Assembly (NCBI GenBank): GCA_958510875.1
Contig: OY294067.1
Span: 30,244,912-30,308,911 of the forward strand
Reading direction: 5' to 3'
From: Endomychus coccineus
Lineage: Eukaryota > Arthropoda > Insecta > Coleoptera > Endomychidae
Length of the DNA: 64,000 bases
This document shows, piece after piece, positions 1 to 11,593 of the stretch. The notes below the pieces were generated by a model. That model had not been told where the DNA came from. It did no database searches and saw only the letters and a program-made list of their open reading frames with translations. The position numbers and the translations under genes are program-made. How positions within the stretch are numbered: position 1 is the first letter of the stretch; the number at the start of each line of letters is the position of its first letter.

Positions 1-204
1 TTGGCTATTAAGCATGTCCAAATAGCCATGTAAATTAAAATATTTACTTGTAATCGCGAAAATATCGTCAACATATCTTTACCAAACTTTTGGAAACTGA
101 TTCAATGTTGACTTCAAGGAGGTTTCACGTTCGCTTAGAAAAATATTGGTCAAAATGAGACAGTAGATTGCCCATTGCACCTCCGCTTGTTTGTTTATAG
201 TACT
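1..204 (-). pseudogene. Penelope-like element (PLE-A) reverse transcriptase fragment
   Basis: Read on the minus strand, this shows the catalytic part of a Penelope-type reverse transcriptase. It starts with an 'AMGN-LLS' segment (family form MGNPLSP) and 'TNIFLSE', then 'FPKVW', a stop, and 'RYVDDIFAI', which contains the YVDD metal-binding motif. The reading is spread over more than one frame and has an in-frame stop just before RYVDD, so it is dead. The fragment runs off the left edge of the window, so its length is unknown. It abuts a plus-strand copy of the same family at about 205, giving a head-to-head pair. Recognised from the order of motifs characteristic of Penelope-like elements. 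Confidence 0.7.
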
Positions 205-1340
205 TCCAATAACTTCAACAATATCTGTAAATCATTGAAAGAAAAATACTGTTATTACTTGAAAGCAGATAAGGAAAATTCCGTCGTATTACAATTATCA
301 CAATTCGGTAAATATCTTGTTAAATGATGGTCCCTATGAACAGATTATCAGGAATCCGTTATCAATATGCGTTAAACTAGTTAATAATTCATTAAAATCG
401 TGTACAGCTGTAATCTCCGATAATTTAAAACAAACTTAGATATTGCTCACCTAAGATTCATATCATTTCAAACAATAATTGTTCTACGTATAACAGCAAA
501 ATATTTAGTCAAGGAATTTAGCAACTTCCAAGCCACAGCAAGTCTGTGAAAAATTCTTTGGAACTTATTGTAAAATTGAAAGATTTCCGACTTGAACCTG
601 GTCATATACTCTCGTTTCAATTGATGTTGTTTCACTATTTCCCCAATCCCTGAGTCGATAGATATTCTGAAGAAATGGGTTTCAAATATTAACATCCCCG
701 ATAGAAACTGCACTTGATCCTTACGTCTTTGTGTATAGAGCAAAATTATTTCACTTCTAACTATAAACAAACAAGGAGATGTAGAATGGGCAATCCACTC
801 TCTCATTTTATGGCCAATATTTTTCTAAGCAAACATGAAATTGAAAAAAATCGATTGTGAGCCGTGTTCAAAATGCTATGTGGGTCAAACTAGAAGGAAC
901 ATCTTAACTCGGTATAAGGAACAATTTGCTCATATAAAGAAAAATACTGGTGAAAAATCAGCGTTAGCCCAACATATTTGAAATACAGGTCACACCATTC
1001 ATCAAGAAAGTTTATCACTTTCAAAACACGGTACAAACAAATATCTAGGTGATTTAGTAATGTATAAACGAAGAAGCAATTTATTAAATTCCGATTTATT
1101 TCCAACCCTTTGTTTACATTATTATCCCCAAATAGTATTTAAACATACACATTTTAATTTATAATTCAGTTTACTCTGATGATGGATACTTGGTAGCCGA
1201 AAGGTCCTCAGTACTTTAATAGTATTTTTAGTGGATAAGGGTGAGTATTTCTCATTTATAGTGTTATAGTGTATCCACAGTGTGAACTCTATTTTTATTT
1301 TTGTTGTTTATTATTGACAAATCATCCAAAAGTTGGAAAA
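205..1340 (+). mobile_element. Penelope-like element PLE-A, degraded, with RT, GIY-YIG and 3' end
   Basis: Plus-strand remnant of a Penelope-like retroelement. Frame-broken reverse-transcriptase text begins near 205 ('NICKSLKEKYCYYLKADK', a typical RT entry segment) and continues through 'LILTSLCIEQNYFT' and 'MGNPLS' near 780. The sequence then jumps to the C-terminal GIY-YIG endonuclease region at about 848-1110. There 'CEPCSKCYVGQTRR' carries the cysteine pairs and the CYVGQT form of the motif, followed by 'SALAQHI' and 'NTGHTIH'. The segment between RT and endonuclease is deleted. A conserved 3' end follows, with a hammerhead-like core at 1171-1214. Its tail, 1200-1300, recurs at 6963, 11255 and (inverted) 34447. 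Multiple frameshifts and stops mean it is non-functional. Confidence 0.8.
1171..1214 (+). ncRNA. Hammerhead ribozyme-like motif in PLE-A terminal region
   Basis: The core CTGATGA lies at 1076-1082 plus 100, that is 1176-1182. A stem-loop follows (GG-A-UAC, loop UUG, GUA-G-CC, 1184-1198), then GAAA at 1199-1202. Stem III would be AGG-U-CCU, which is self-complementary apart from a central U and so suits pairing in dimers. The predicted cleavage point is after C1209. Stem I is UACU (1172-1175) with AGUA (1210-1213). Known family fact: Penelope-like elements carry minimal type I hammerheads in their terminal repeats. One extra U follows the CTGATGA core. Confidence 0.6.
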
Positions 1341-3439
1341 TAATGAATTTCGATTACAACTAAGGAGTACGATGTTAAAATCATTTGTATATAACTTCGG
1401 AGGCCTATCTGACCTGACCTAATTTTCCGATTTCAGGAGATATGCTTAGATCTATACAATTTTAAGGGTCATAAGGGATATAAAAATTATTCTAGATATC
1501 CCAGACGCATAGAATGAGAGGACAGTTTCAACAGCCTCATGATTCATAATTGATGAATTTTCCATCTATCTAGAAGCAAGAGAGGTTTCGACCGTGTTTT
1601 CGTGAACAATTATTATTGGTGAAATTTTCCAAAACGAGAGATGTTCTTTTCCTTCATGGATATGCAGATGAATGCTGGATCTGTGAAATACCGCATTCGC
1701 AAACAAGTGTCTATTTGACATAGAAAATATAAAATTAGGATCAGATGTGAAGTGACTCGACAATAAATTGCGGTACAGAGAAAGCTGCAAATTTCGATTC
1801 GAGTGAACAGAATGTGCGAACAGTGGAATCAGCTTGAGAAGCTATTTCAAAAATTGATGAAATGTAAAGCGTTTCGCCTATATTTTTCAAAATATTATCT
1901 CGATACAGGTAGTATTTTTTCAATCATGTTGATACTCTTTTATTGTTGATAATACAATAAACTGAAATATAAACTAAACATTGATTTTTAAGTATTTAAC
2001 TTTTCTGATCATTTTGACAATGGCCAATGAAACATAATAAGATATAAATATTTGGATTTCCTCTAAAGTATTGAATATATTATGAAAAACTGTTCAACCA
2101 TTTCAAAAACTATGCGAAATAGATTGCTTTCATTCCTTGACACAAGCAGCGTATTGACCATATGGAAAAATAATTTACTAGTGAAAATTCGATATATCAA
2201 TGACAGTTTATGTTTAATTGGCAATTCAAAACCTTGCTCTTTATTTAAGTTGAGAGCTGTTTCTATAAAATCTTCCTACTCACATAATCCAAACTATCCA
2301 AATGAAAGTTCACTGACATCAAGTAAATTTGGATGAAAACTTAAAAATTTAAAACGAATCTTAGCTCTTTATTTCGTTACATTTCGAAATAACCAATATT
2401 CTTACACCCATGTAGATACACATCTAAAGATCAACCTAATAGTCAATTAATAAACAAATCAGAAAGTCGATTTAAAGTAGTGTTGTTCTAATTTCACTTT
2501 AGAAAATGGTAAAATATGCGAATATTTTAAATCTTTATCGCAAAAACATAACAAAGTCATAAAAATCATTGCACCATTTCATTCGATTTGTCAAGAATAT
2601 AAGTCGTACAAATCTACCAAGCCATAAACATAACGATCATGCAAATGTATCTAAAAGCCAAATGGCGCGCAAATTCAAAACTATTACAAAACAAACAAAA
2701 CCGAATCGCATATACACACACGCTCGGCTTAATTGGGTTCAGGTTGGCACCAATAAAAAAAAAGCATCTTCGCATATAAACCAAAACGCATAAAGATGTG
2801 ATACGCATATACGTGCTACTAATACAAAGACCAAGGAGCACTAGGCAAATCAATTTCTGACACGAACCATCACACTTCCGTATTCGCGAACGGGAAGTAA
2901 TGATAAATGACAATCGCACGGTTCTGTAGAGAGACCGGAAAGGCACGCATAAGTTACGGTAAACTGATAGTGGTGAATTGCGAACAAAATATTAATATTA
3001 TCCTCATAATTAATTTGAAGCAAGAACATGGAAACGTGATCAGGAAATTAGAAGACTATGATAAAACATATTCTTCGCTGATCGCGAGTCTTTGTCACTT
3101 AAGTGTCAATTGAATCAAGAGTCAAGTCGTCCATACCCCCAAACGCATAATCGAGTGATTATGCCCTTTACAAAAGTTGAGTTTGACAAGCCGACATCTT
3201 CAAGAACTCGAAAGACAAACATCTTCAAGAAAATGAAATAATTTACATTCTTTCAACAATAATCGCTTTTCTAGAACAAGTAGTTCCAGTTTTTATGAAA
3301 GAAACTTACCAAAATAGAATTTAATTACCACAAATTTTGGAAAATGTAATCAAATAAAACCATGTCACGCGTTCCAGCCTTCAGATTTTTTGGAAATAAT
3401 TGTAGATAGTGTTTATTATTTTACCACTAGCATTCGATA
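1341..3439. other. No gene recognised
   Basis: AT-rich sequence. The open frames here (for example minus-strand frames at 1566-1923 and 2614-2946) have no recognisable domain and look like chance. A slightly less AT-rich patch at 2590-2960 with short CA runs was examined on both strands without finding similarity to a known family. Confidence 0.5.
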
Positions 3440-4371
3440 CATTAAACCTGAAATTCATCAGTGATAAACTTCACAACTTGCGCCTCAGAGTACATAACGA
3501 ATGGTCTTCTGAATACGAAACAAGTACAGGAGTCCCGCAGGGCCAGTGATTGGACCGTTAATTTTCCTAGTCTACGTAAACGACTTGGCAAAATTCATTT
3601 TGAAAGGAAAACTTGTCTCCTTTGCGGATGACTCGGCGATAGCGATAGACGCAGTAGACAACAAGGAGCTATAGGCTGATGTGTCTTCAAAGAATGGTGC
3701 AATAGCCACAACCTTATTTTGAACTTAAACGTGCTGGATGGCACGACTATCAAAGCTTCATCCAAAACAAAATTCTTAGGAATTATTATTGATGATAAAC
3801 TGGAAACTAGAAATTGTCTTAATTTGTAAAAAACTTAACAATGCTTACTTTGTACTTGAGCAATTGTCAACTACGTTCAACAAGGATGATTTGATAGGAA
3901 TATATTATTTCTTGACTTACAGCTACTTGCAATACAACATTATCTTGTGGGGGTGCTGTTAATTTACTCGAGTCTTTATAATTCAAAAAAGAATTATTTG
4001 ATTGATATTCAAACTTCATCTTCGGGCATCTGTGAGGTATTCATTAATAAAGCAAATTACTAACATTTCCATCTATTTACATTTTTAAATTATTAAACTT
4101 TATTATAAGCATTTAACTAATGGAAATCCATAGCTATGAAACAAGAAATAAGAAATATCTACTTATTGACAGGCATTCCAGTACTAAATTGGAAAAAACT
4201 CCTATACATGTTGGTAAAATTTCATTTAACAAATTACCAAGGAATCTTCAACAATTAGATGAACCCTCATTCAGTAAAAAAGTCTTAGTCAGTAAGTGCT
4301 ACTACTCACGAAACAAATTTCTCAACGACCAAACTGTACTATGTATAATGACCAATAATGATAAAATTTGA
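3440..4371 (+). pseudogene. Non-LTR retrotransposon (Jockey/CR1-like) reverse transcriptase, 5'-truncated relic
   Basis: Plus-strand reverse-transcriptase remains. 'RVHNEWSSEYETSTGVPQG' at about 3490-3540 is the RT segment ahead of the catalytic block. It is followed by 'IFLVYVNDLAKF' and 'KLVSFADDSAIAID' at about 3560-3650, with the FADD catalytic motif. Next come a thumb-region match 'KTKFLGIIIDDKL' near 3755-3800 and finally an open frame at 4120-4371 ('YETRNKKYLL', 'FNKLPRNLQQL') that matches the usual C-terminal tail of CR1/Jockey-clade elements. The frame changes several times and stops interrupt it. The endonuclease and ORF1 are absent, as expected for a 5'-truncated LINE copy. Confidence 0.8.
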
Positions 4372-4704
4372 TAATGTTATTATGCTATTTTTAATTTGTC
4401 CACTACTTATTGTTTTTCAAATATTTAGTACTTTTATGATTGTTAAAGAAGGTACTACTATCTTAAACATCTGTGTTAGTCAATATTTAGATATGTGATG
4501 TTCCATTTTAAATTGATTGAATTTACAAACTACCACTGTCTATCAATCAAAATTTGAACATACCGTATGTAATATCGAACTTATGACTTATACATCGAAT
4601 TGTAAATTGGCTCCAGTACTAATAAATCTATATATCTATAGATCATACAAATATTTATTATTATTATTTAATTTCCAAACTTTTATAAGATATATAATAT
4701 TATG
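4372..4704. other. AT-rich 3' tail of the LINE; nothing else seen
   Basis: Low-complexity AT-rich DNA directly downstream of the LINE C-terminus, probably its 3' untranslated region. No clear poly(A) or target-site duplication could be fixed. Confidence 0.35.
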
Positions 4705-4862
4705 AACATGGTAGCAACTTTGGATAGTTTTGGTGTTTACTTGTTGAAAATTCATATTTGCAGTTTTATTAAAAATACATTTGTAATAAATTTTCACAAA
4801 CTTCGTTCTTATTGAACAAAACGTGACATGTTTCAACACACGGTGGCTTTATCAAACAATAA
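4705..4862 (-). mobile_element. PLE-C 3'-terminal fragment (minus orientation)
   Basis: About 155 bp that matches 46145-46300 almost throughout. On the minus strand it reads a stem CCAC-CGTG-TG(T), then GAAA, ACATGTC and ACG. This is the terminal region of the Penelope family called PLE-C here, with a degraded hammerhead-like core at 4819-4860. No coding part accompanies it, so it is a severely 5'-truncated copy. Confidence 0.6.
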
Positions 4863-6417
4863 TTGGTAGCAACCTCTATAAAAATATAAAGGTAATGTAT
4901 AATCGTTTTTAGAAACAACCAAATTTAACAGATACAAACATTCATAACACATCACTGGTTTGAAATCAGTCATAGTGTTTTTCCTCATTTTGAACTCAGA
5001 AATTATTCTACATTGTGAAACAATTCCCAATTAAATATCGCATTGATCTCGATTTAAAAGATTTTTTTGAATTGGAAACTTTCCTCTACTCTACATGTGA
5101 GTTGTCGAAAATATGTCTCTTGCTTATAGAATAAGGATATACGTATCTCATATTTAGTTAATCTATAGTTTCTATATATATTTGATCTGGATGGTGAATT
5201 CATCCATTTAAAATTATTATGGAGAAAATGTGTAATTGAATATATACTTTTTTAATGACAACGTACAATATCGTCAATTAAATTGAAATAAGTAGATTTA
5301 CAGAAGACTGAATCTAGAAAAGGATTTAGTTTAGTTAAAATATTTTATTAGTATTTTTAGTAGTGTTTTAATTGGAGTTTCAATTTTACTTTACTAGAAC
5401 GTTAAGTTTTAGGTTATATTCAAATTCGTAAAGCTCCAAATAGGTGCTTCTGAGCTTTTTTCGGTAGAACAGACATTGCATGCATTAAACTTTGACGAAA
5501 TTAAATATTTGCTATTTATTACTAATTTAAATTTGTTGACAGTTTGAGTTTTGCTCAACTCTTGACGGCAATTATTTAAAATGACGACGATAAAAATTGT
5601 AAATACAGACCTCGCTCTGTATATCCGCTTTGTTTGAAAATAATAATCGTAATAAAGTGGAAATCTTTAAATAAACACGCGACTGGGGATGTATGTAACA
5701 GCCTCACCACCATCCACAAAAGAATGTAAGAAAGTTATTCAAAAATCGGTAGATGAAACACAGAATGTTATTAAATACTCCTAATTAGGTATTGTGAACA
5801 ATTATCACATTGTAAAGGCTTAACCAAACAATTATAAATCACCACAAACGAAATTAAATTGTTCAAAAGAAGGAATATACCGTTCATGACTTTTCCTTCA
5901 GGTCATTGTGCATCTAATTACTCGTTATTGCATTCTAGAGATATTCTAACAGATATTCAAAATATCAACGCCCCCAAACGGCCGTGTGTGTATAAATAAT
6001 TTTTTTTAATTGCGTGGGAATGTTGGTACTGTCCTTTATACCGAGTTTGGTGTTAAATGGGCGAGTAAACATTGAATTAAGCACTACAATGAAGAGGTAT
6101 TTGTTCAAATTGTAAAGACCGACGGACGGATCTATGTGCGTTAACTGATGCCAATCCAGCTGGCATAAAAATCGGTATTTATCATCGAAATGTAACTAAA
6201 ATTTTCGAAAATAAGCGCTAAGCTGGAATAATCTGCAAAAACTGACAGTTTTCATGAGGTGTTTTCAAGAAGGATCAAAAACCAAAGTAAGTATAACCAG
6301 TTGAACTAGAAAAAGTTCCTAAACAGTTGTTATGATCAATATCGATAAGGCTTTTATCTGTGAATTACGGCCTTCATTTTACTAACCCCTAAACTTTATA
6401 TTATCGTATTGTTTACC
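4863..6417. other. No gene recognised
   Basis: AT-rich non-coding DNA. No long open frame, no recognisable domain, no clear repeat. Confidence 0.5.
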
Positions 6418-7125
6418 CTACATCCACAAATATTAGGACATAATAATAATTAATTTAATGCACATAATACGTGAGAGAAATGTAACAGTCAATAAAATAA
6501 AGAATTGTTAAATTTGAGTAAAAAACATTCTTATCTTATCTTATTATTTTTGATTGAAATAGTTCTCTAAATTTTGAGGTAACTCAAATAAACATCGGCA
6601 TAATTTATGATGATTGCATTGTGCTCAGCAAGCATAGCAAAATCATTAAAGGATATTATAAAGAGGGAGTTAACATCCAGAATCTTCGTCTGCACCTGCT
6701 ATCTTTCTGTTCTCTTATTCGAAGTGTATGGGTTCATCAATTTATATAAGATAAAACTATAGTTTGATTTAATTCCTTGGATTCCATGATAATGAAGGTT
6801 TGATAGAATTATTGTTATGACTTATAGATAAGTAATTTATCAGTATTCTTCCTATTATTCAACGACGCGAACTCCACTACAATTTAATGTTGATTATTTT
6901 ACATGATAGGAATTCATAAATAGGTAGATCTACCGAAAATTGAGAGTAATTGGCAACACCGTTAATACTATTTTTAATGGATAAGGGTGATTATTTCTTA
7001 ACAATAGTGTTATAATATATCCACAATGTGAACTCTTTTATAGTTTGTTAATTCTTTATTTGATTAACTGTTACATTTCTCTCACGTATTATGCGCAATA
7101 AATTAATTATTATTACATGTAGGAA
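6418..7125. repeat. Inverted-repeat (MITE-like) unit
   Basis: Two arms of about 80 bp are inverted with respect to each other. The left arm (about 6418-6512) contains CATAATACGTGAGAGAAATG, and the right arm (about 7045-7120) contains its reverse complement with a few differences. The enclosed 530 bp have no coding content. A PLE-A tail abuts the right arm. Boundaries are approximate and no target duplication was identified. Confidence 0.5.
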
Positions 7126-7179
7126 TTCATAAATAAGTAGATCTACCGAAAATTGAGAGTATTTGGCAACACCGTTGAC
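6893..7179. repeat. About 70-bp direct repeats flanking a PLE-A tail
   Basis: The segments 6893-6964 and 7108-7179 are direct copies about 213 bp apart (shared text includes GTAGATCTACCGAAAATTGA and TTGGCAACACCGTT). Between them lie a PLE-A 3' fragment and one arm of the inverted repeat. They may be an unusually long target-site duplication or a local tandem duplication. Confidence 0.65.
6963..7045 (+). mobile_element. PLE-A 3'-end fragment
   Basis: Matches 1212-1300: the string TGGATAAGGGTGA, then TATTTCT, AGTGTTATA, ATCCACA and TGTGAACTCT in the same order and orientation. The hammerhead core is not included. It is a tail-only copy of the Penelope family. Confidence 0.65.
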
Positions 7180-9865
7180 GCTTCCTCATAATTCGTAATT
7201 CAGCGAGTTCGCGATTTAGCACAGTCGTTTAAAGATCTGGAAGCGACACGCGGAACACTTTAGCCGCATCTATGGAAAAGTTGCAAGTTACATAAACTCG
7301 ACGATGACCGACTTACGTGAATAATTCATCTCCAGGCGGAGACCTCACACATATGGTCAAGATGCGAGGTGTATTTCGGTTCCCATCACATGTATTTGGA
7401 AACAGATGTTCGATTTTCTTTGACAATTTCCGTAAGCGCACACTTTTTCTCGGTTCAGAATATTTGTTCAATGTTAGCCTGGTGGAAATATGTGCTCTTT
7501 TCTACTTTTCAACAGAAAAACAAACAAAAAACGGTTTGTTGTGAACTTTAAATGAATTTGTGGTGTACCAAATTATTTTACGTTGATTTTTGAATTTAAC
7601 TAAAAAATTAGTAGTACTCTTATTGCAAACAACAATAAACTTTTAAGATAAGAACCAAATATATTACCATTTTGAAACTTTTCAACAGAAAAATAAACAA
7701 AAAACGGTTTGTTGTGAATATTGAGTGAATTTAACTAAAAAAAAACCAAATATAGTACAATTTTGGAACGATTTGTACAGTACAAACTTTTTAAATAACG
7801 AGGATTTACAGGTTGCTTTTAGTACAGTTTGGTTCCGGAAAGAACAGTCTCTGTCAGATGCCCATGAATTTGTAGAAATTCGATTCTAAGAGTTCCTACC
7901 CTAACAACTTTTTAGATGAATGTTTTTAATTCCCTGAATATACAGGTTGTCCAGTAACAACGACAATACTGTACCAATCGAAAAATAATATGGAATGCAT
8001 AATTTTATATTTTCAAGAAACGCTTCCTATACTAGGTACGATTATTTTTTTTACTGAATTCTGACTTTTGCAGTCTTTTTGACCAAAGTTCATTCAAGAG
8101 CTCCTAAAATAGATGCCTTATTTGACAATGGAAATTGTCCAGTGGCGTAGCTGCAGGAAGGTTGCTTCCATTTTTCCCACCTTATTTGTTTTCTGTTTAC
8201 AGAGCAATATAGTGATCAAACAGTAGCTCAAATATATTATGCAAGTGGATAAAGGTGATAAATCATCATTATTTGGACAGTACAATGGCACAAAAACCAG
8301 GATTATCTCCAGTATGTATTCTATTGTATTGAGGTCATTCATTAAAGATAAAATATTTATAGAAATACGTACGAACAGATGAAAATTTTATTTTATAACT
8401 AATTTAATGGGTAATTGCACCGACGCCTAACATTAAAACATAGCAGCAAGGAAACGGTCGGTAAATAATTCAGGTTCAAGAAAAACAACCTGCAGAGCGA
8501 AAAAGGAACAAAATGTATTTTCGAAATCTGGTAACATGAGTAATTTATTGCGAAGGAATTTGCAACATATTAAATTGCATTGCTTAAAGGCAGAACGTAA
8601 TGGAAACGTTAACAAACATAATACACAAATTTATGTGCAAATAAATAAACTCATAAATTATCGTACTGAAGTGTTAAATCGATAACAAATCACTTAGACG
8701 AAAAAGGATCAAGCCAATGATTCAAAGTCCCGATCGGCATGCAGATAGTCATTAATCTATACTGATAATTCATCTCCTTTCAAAGCCTTAGAGCTACCAA
8801 TCAGGAATTAATCATCCTTCGTTTATTAAATCCTATCTCGTTACGAATGCGTGTATTAAATTCTAACCAGTTTCTTATCAAAGTGACTTTGCCAGATAAT
8901 GTCTTACTAATAGAATTTTTTAGAATTATTGATTATTGTTTCCTATATAGTGGCTGGTTAACAGAAGTTTTAGATGTTTATAAATTCATATAGCAGAAAA
9001 TAAGTTCACGAAAGATTACCATTGAAGATACTCTTTTTTTTAGAAAATGATGAATGACCACTTGGTTCACTTTACTCCAGGTTTTCAGGGTTTCAGTTAT
9101 AATAGAAACTTAGTCCAACTTTGCTATTTTGATACTCATTATTTTTGAGTTCGAAGTGCGATATTAAAATTAAACTTAATGAAACGCGTGAGCTTTAGCA
9201 AACAATTTCAAAAATATTTCAACTAGCTGTCACTATTTTCATGAATTCAATTTTTCAATTTTAATGGATTCCATTAATTCTTCAAAGGTATTCCATCCTT
9301 TCCTATTTGGTTCCTTCGGTTCCCAATTGTTCTTTCTATGCCTTGAAATATTTCTGCCATTTCTAAGATGATTTTCATCAATTTGATACATGAAGAAATA
9401 AAATTGGGCAGATTCTTAATAAAATTTCGAAGTGAACGGAACAATATTACATATCAATTCAATCAAAGCATATAAAAACAAAACTTAAATCTCAAGGGGG
9501 AACTAAAAAAATATTTGCCTGAATTTTTTAAATAACTGCAAAATATTACTTTTGGATAAATAAATTACTAACTACTAAAAAAGTAAAAAAATTCTCCAAA
9601 ATTGAAATAGGTAAATTAAAACAGATTTTACAAATATTTGAGATCAAACATTTTTTTTTTTTTTTCATTTATTTCAATATCTATGAGGAACTCTGATTGG
9701 AAGTAATAAAGGTTTCACTATTTGGAATTGCCAGAATATAATGAATTTATTTCAATTTTTGAAAGCGTAGTTATATTCTAGTGATATACAATTTTAGTAG
9801 AAATTTGTACAAAATGTTCCATACAAAAACTTGTTAGCCAAGCTTATCATAAATAATAAAGAAAA
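7180..9865. other. No gene recognised; one short direct repeat
   Basis: No domain was recognised in any frame, including the short frames at 7317-7551. A stretch reading CTTTTCAACAGAAAAA followed by AAACGGTTTGTTGTGAA occurs twice about 173 bp apart, at about 7504 and 7677. A poly(T) run lies at 9652-9665. Confidence 0.5.
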
Positions 9866-10980
9866 ATCATCAGATGAAGACAAATATAGGGTTGACATGC
9901 TGACATGTAAGAGGGTAGTAGTACTAGCTCATTTTTGAGATTGCATAAAAATTTCTGAAAAAATGCAAAATTTGACAGTTTTTTTATAGAAAATAGACTA
10001 TTTTTTGTCATAAACAATTTATTTATTTAAAAAATATATATGAATTCGACTTTAGGGTTGTTTTCGGATAATTTTGGTATTCTGAGTTCGATTTTATCGT
10101 CAATATCGTCGAATGTATACCCACAAATTTGCTAATTTGCTATAAACAAATTGTATTTATTATTAAATATACGAATTTGACCAAAATGTCAAGTTTGTAG
10201 TCGTTGTTGGCCTCCAGAGTAAGATTTTATTACTATTATGTCTTTAAATGCATACATAAATTTTTGAATTGTTATAAGCAACTATGTTTATTAATAAAAA
10301 TACGAATTTGACGAACATATCGAGTTTATAGTTGTTTTCGGATAATTTTGGCCTCCTGAGTGCGATTTAATTGATATTATGGTCTTTGAATGCATACATA
10401 CATTTTTGAATTGTTATAAGCAAATTATTTATTAACAAATAAAGAAAAAATAAATGTCACATTTTAATTCATTTTTATATAATATGCACACTCAGGACAG
10501 ATTTTTTGACAAAATTGATGAAATGTATTAAGTCTTAATATAATTAAAAAATGGCATGCCACTAATTTTGAATAATTGTTTTCCCTTAAATAATAACTCT
10601 CCCATACCTCCTTAAAAAAATTAATATTTTTCATTTTATATATATTTATTGATACTTTGTCATACTAAAACATCAAAATTTTCATTATTTTTTTCTAATT
10701 CGCTTTTAGGAATTTAATAAATAAATAATAGCATAACATCGTTCTCGAATTACTAACTACTATAAACTCGATATTTTGATCAAATTAGTATTTTTAATAA
10801 TAAATATAATTGTTTATAACAATTCAAAAATGTAATGTAACAACTTTATCAGATCGAAACGGTTACATTTTGCATTTTTTAGAAATTTTTATGCAATCTT
10901 CAAATTGTTTATTTATTGTTTATAAACAATATAAACAATTTGCGCAACTTTATTTGTTGTCAACTTTTTTCTGATGACAT
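9866..10980. mobile_element. Palindromic non-autonomous element with internal tandem repeats
   Basis: The outer parts are inverted: ATCAGATGA near 9868 with TCTGATGA near 10972, and GCATAAAAATTTCT near 9944 with AGAAATTTTTATGC near 10881. Between them are about three degenerate repeats of roughly 137 bp, each with a TTCGGATAATTTTGG-like block (10062, about 10204, 10336) and a TACGAATTTGAC block. No coding capacity was seen. The architecture (inverted arms containing about 140-bp repeats) resembles the 25060-26835 element. Termini and target duplication are not resolved. Confidence 0.5.
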
Positions 10981-11234
10981 TCTGAAGTGAATGTACTTTT
11001 TCCATCAAAATCGATCCATTTCTCAAGGATTTACGGGTCCAATACTCATTTGAGTGCACTATTCATTTCATTTGACCAGCTTATTCGAGATTTGCAAAAC
11101 AACCGAAATGACAAATTCAAAACTACTAAATGAAATTAATGGAAAAGCAATTGAATGAATTCAGATTCATCTCCAGCTGAAGGTAAATCTTTTATTTACA
11201 CTATCAATTTCAAATAGTGTTTAACCAGGCAAAT

Positions 11235-11375
11235 TTTCTTTTCTAATTCAGTTTACTTTGATACTGACTATACTTTGTAGATGAAAGGTCCTCAGTACTT
11301 TGACAGTGTTTTTAGTGGATAAGGGTATTTTATTATTTAGTGTTACTTGTCAGTTGTGAACTCTGTTAAGTTCAT
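11235..11375 (+). mobile_element. PLE-A 3'-end fragment with decayed hammerhead core
   Basis: Contains ATTCAGTTTACT, then a mutated core, GAAAGGTCCTCAGTACTTTG, and GTGGATAAGGGTA, colinear with 1163-1250. The CTGATGA core has decayed to a TTGATACTGA-like sequence. It lies about 220 bp beyond the stop codon of the SRF exon. Confidence 0.65.
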
Positions 11376-11593
11376 TTAGTGAAGTTCATATGTTCATAAT
11401 TATATACACATCGAGGAAATAATCAATATTAAGTTTCAATTATTACACCACTATCAGTTAATCGGAGACAAAGGTACCCGTTTCCATTAGAAAAATGAGA
11501 AATCAGGTCGGTGTACCGTCGGAATAACAATAAAATAAACTAATTCATGACTAAGATCTCGCGTCCCAATGTGGGACAATAAATGAATTGAAT

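Noticed and set aside
1566..1923. Two overlapping minus-strand frames as a candidate host gene
   Set aside because: No splice structure, no domain, and AT-rich codon content like the flanks.
2614..2946. 110-codon minus-strand frame as a membrane protein
   Set aside because: Hydrophobic by composition only; no start context, no family, and an equally long frame exists on the opposite strand.
7317..7551. Two overlapping plus-strand frames as a small gene
   Set aside because: No recognisable motif; the downstream part contains a non-coding direct repeat found again at about 7677.
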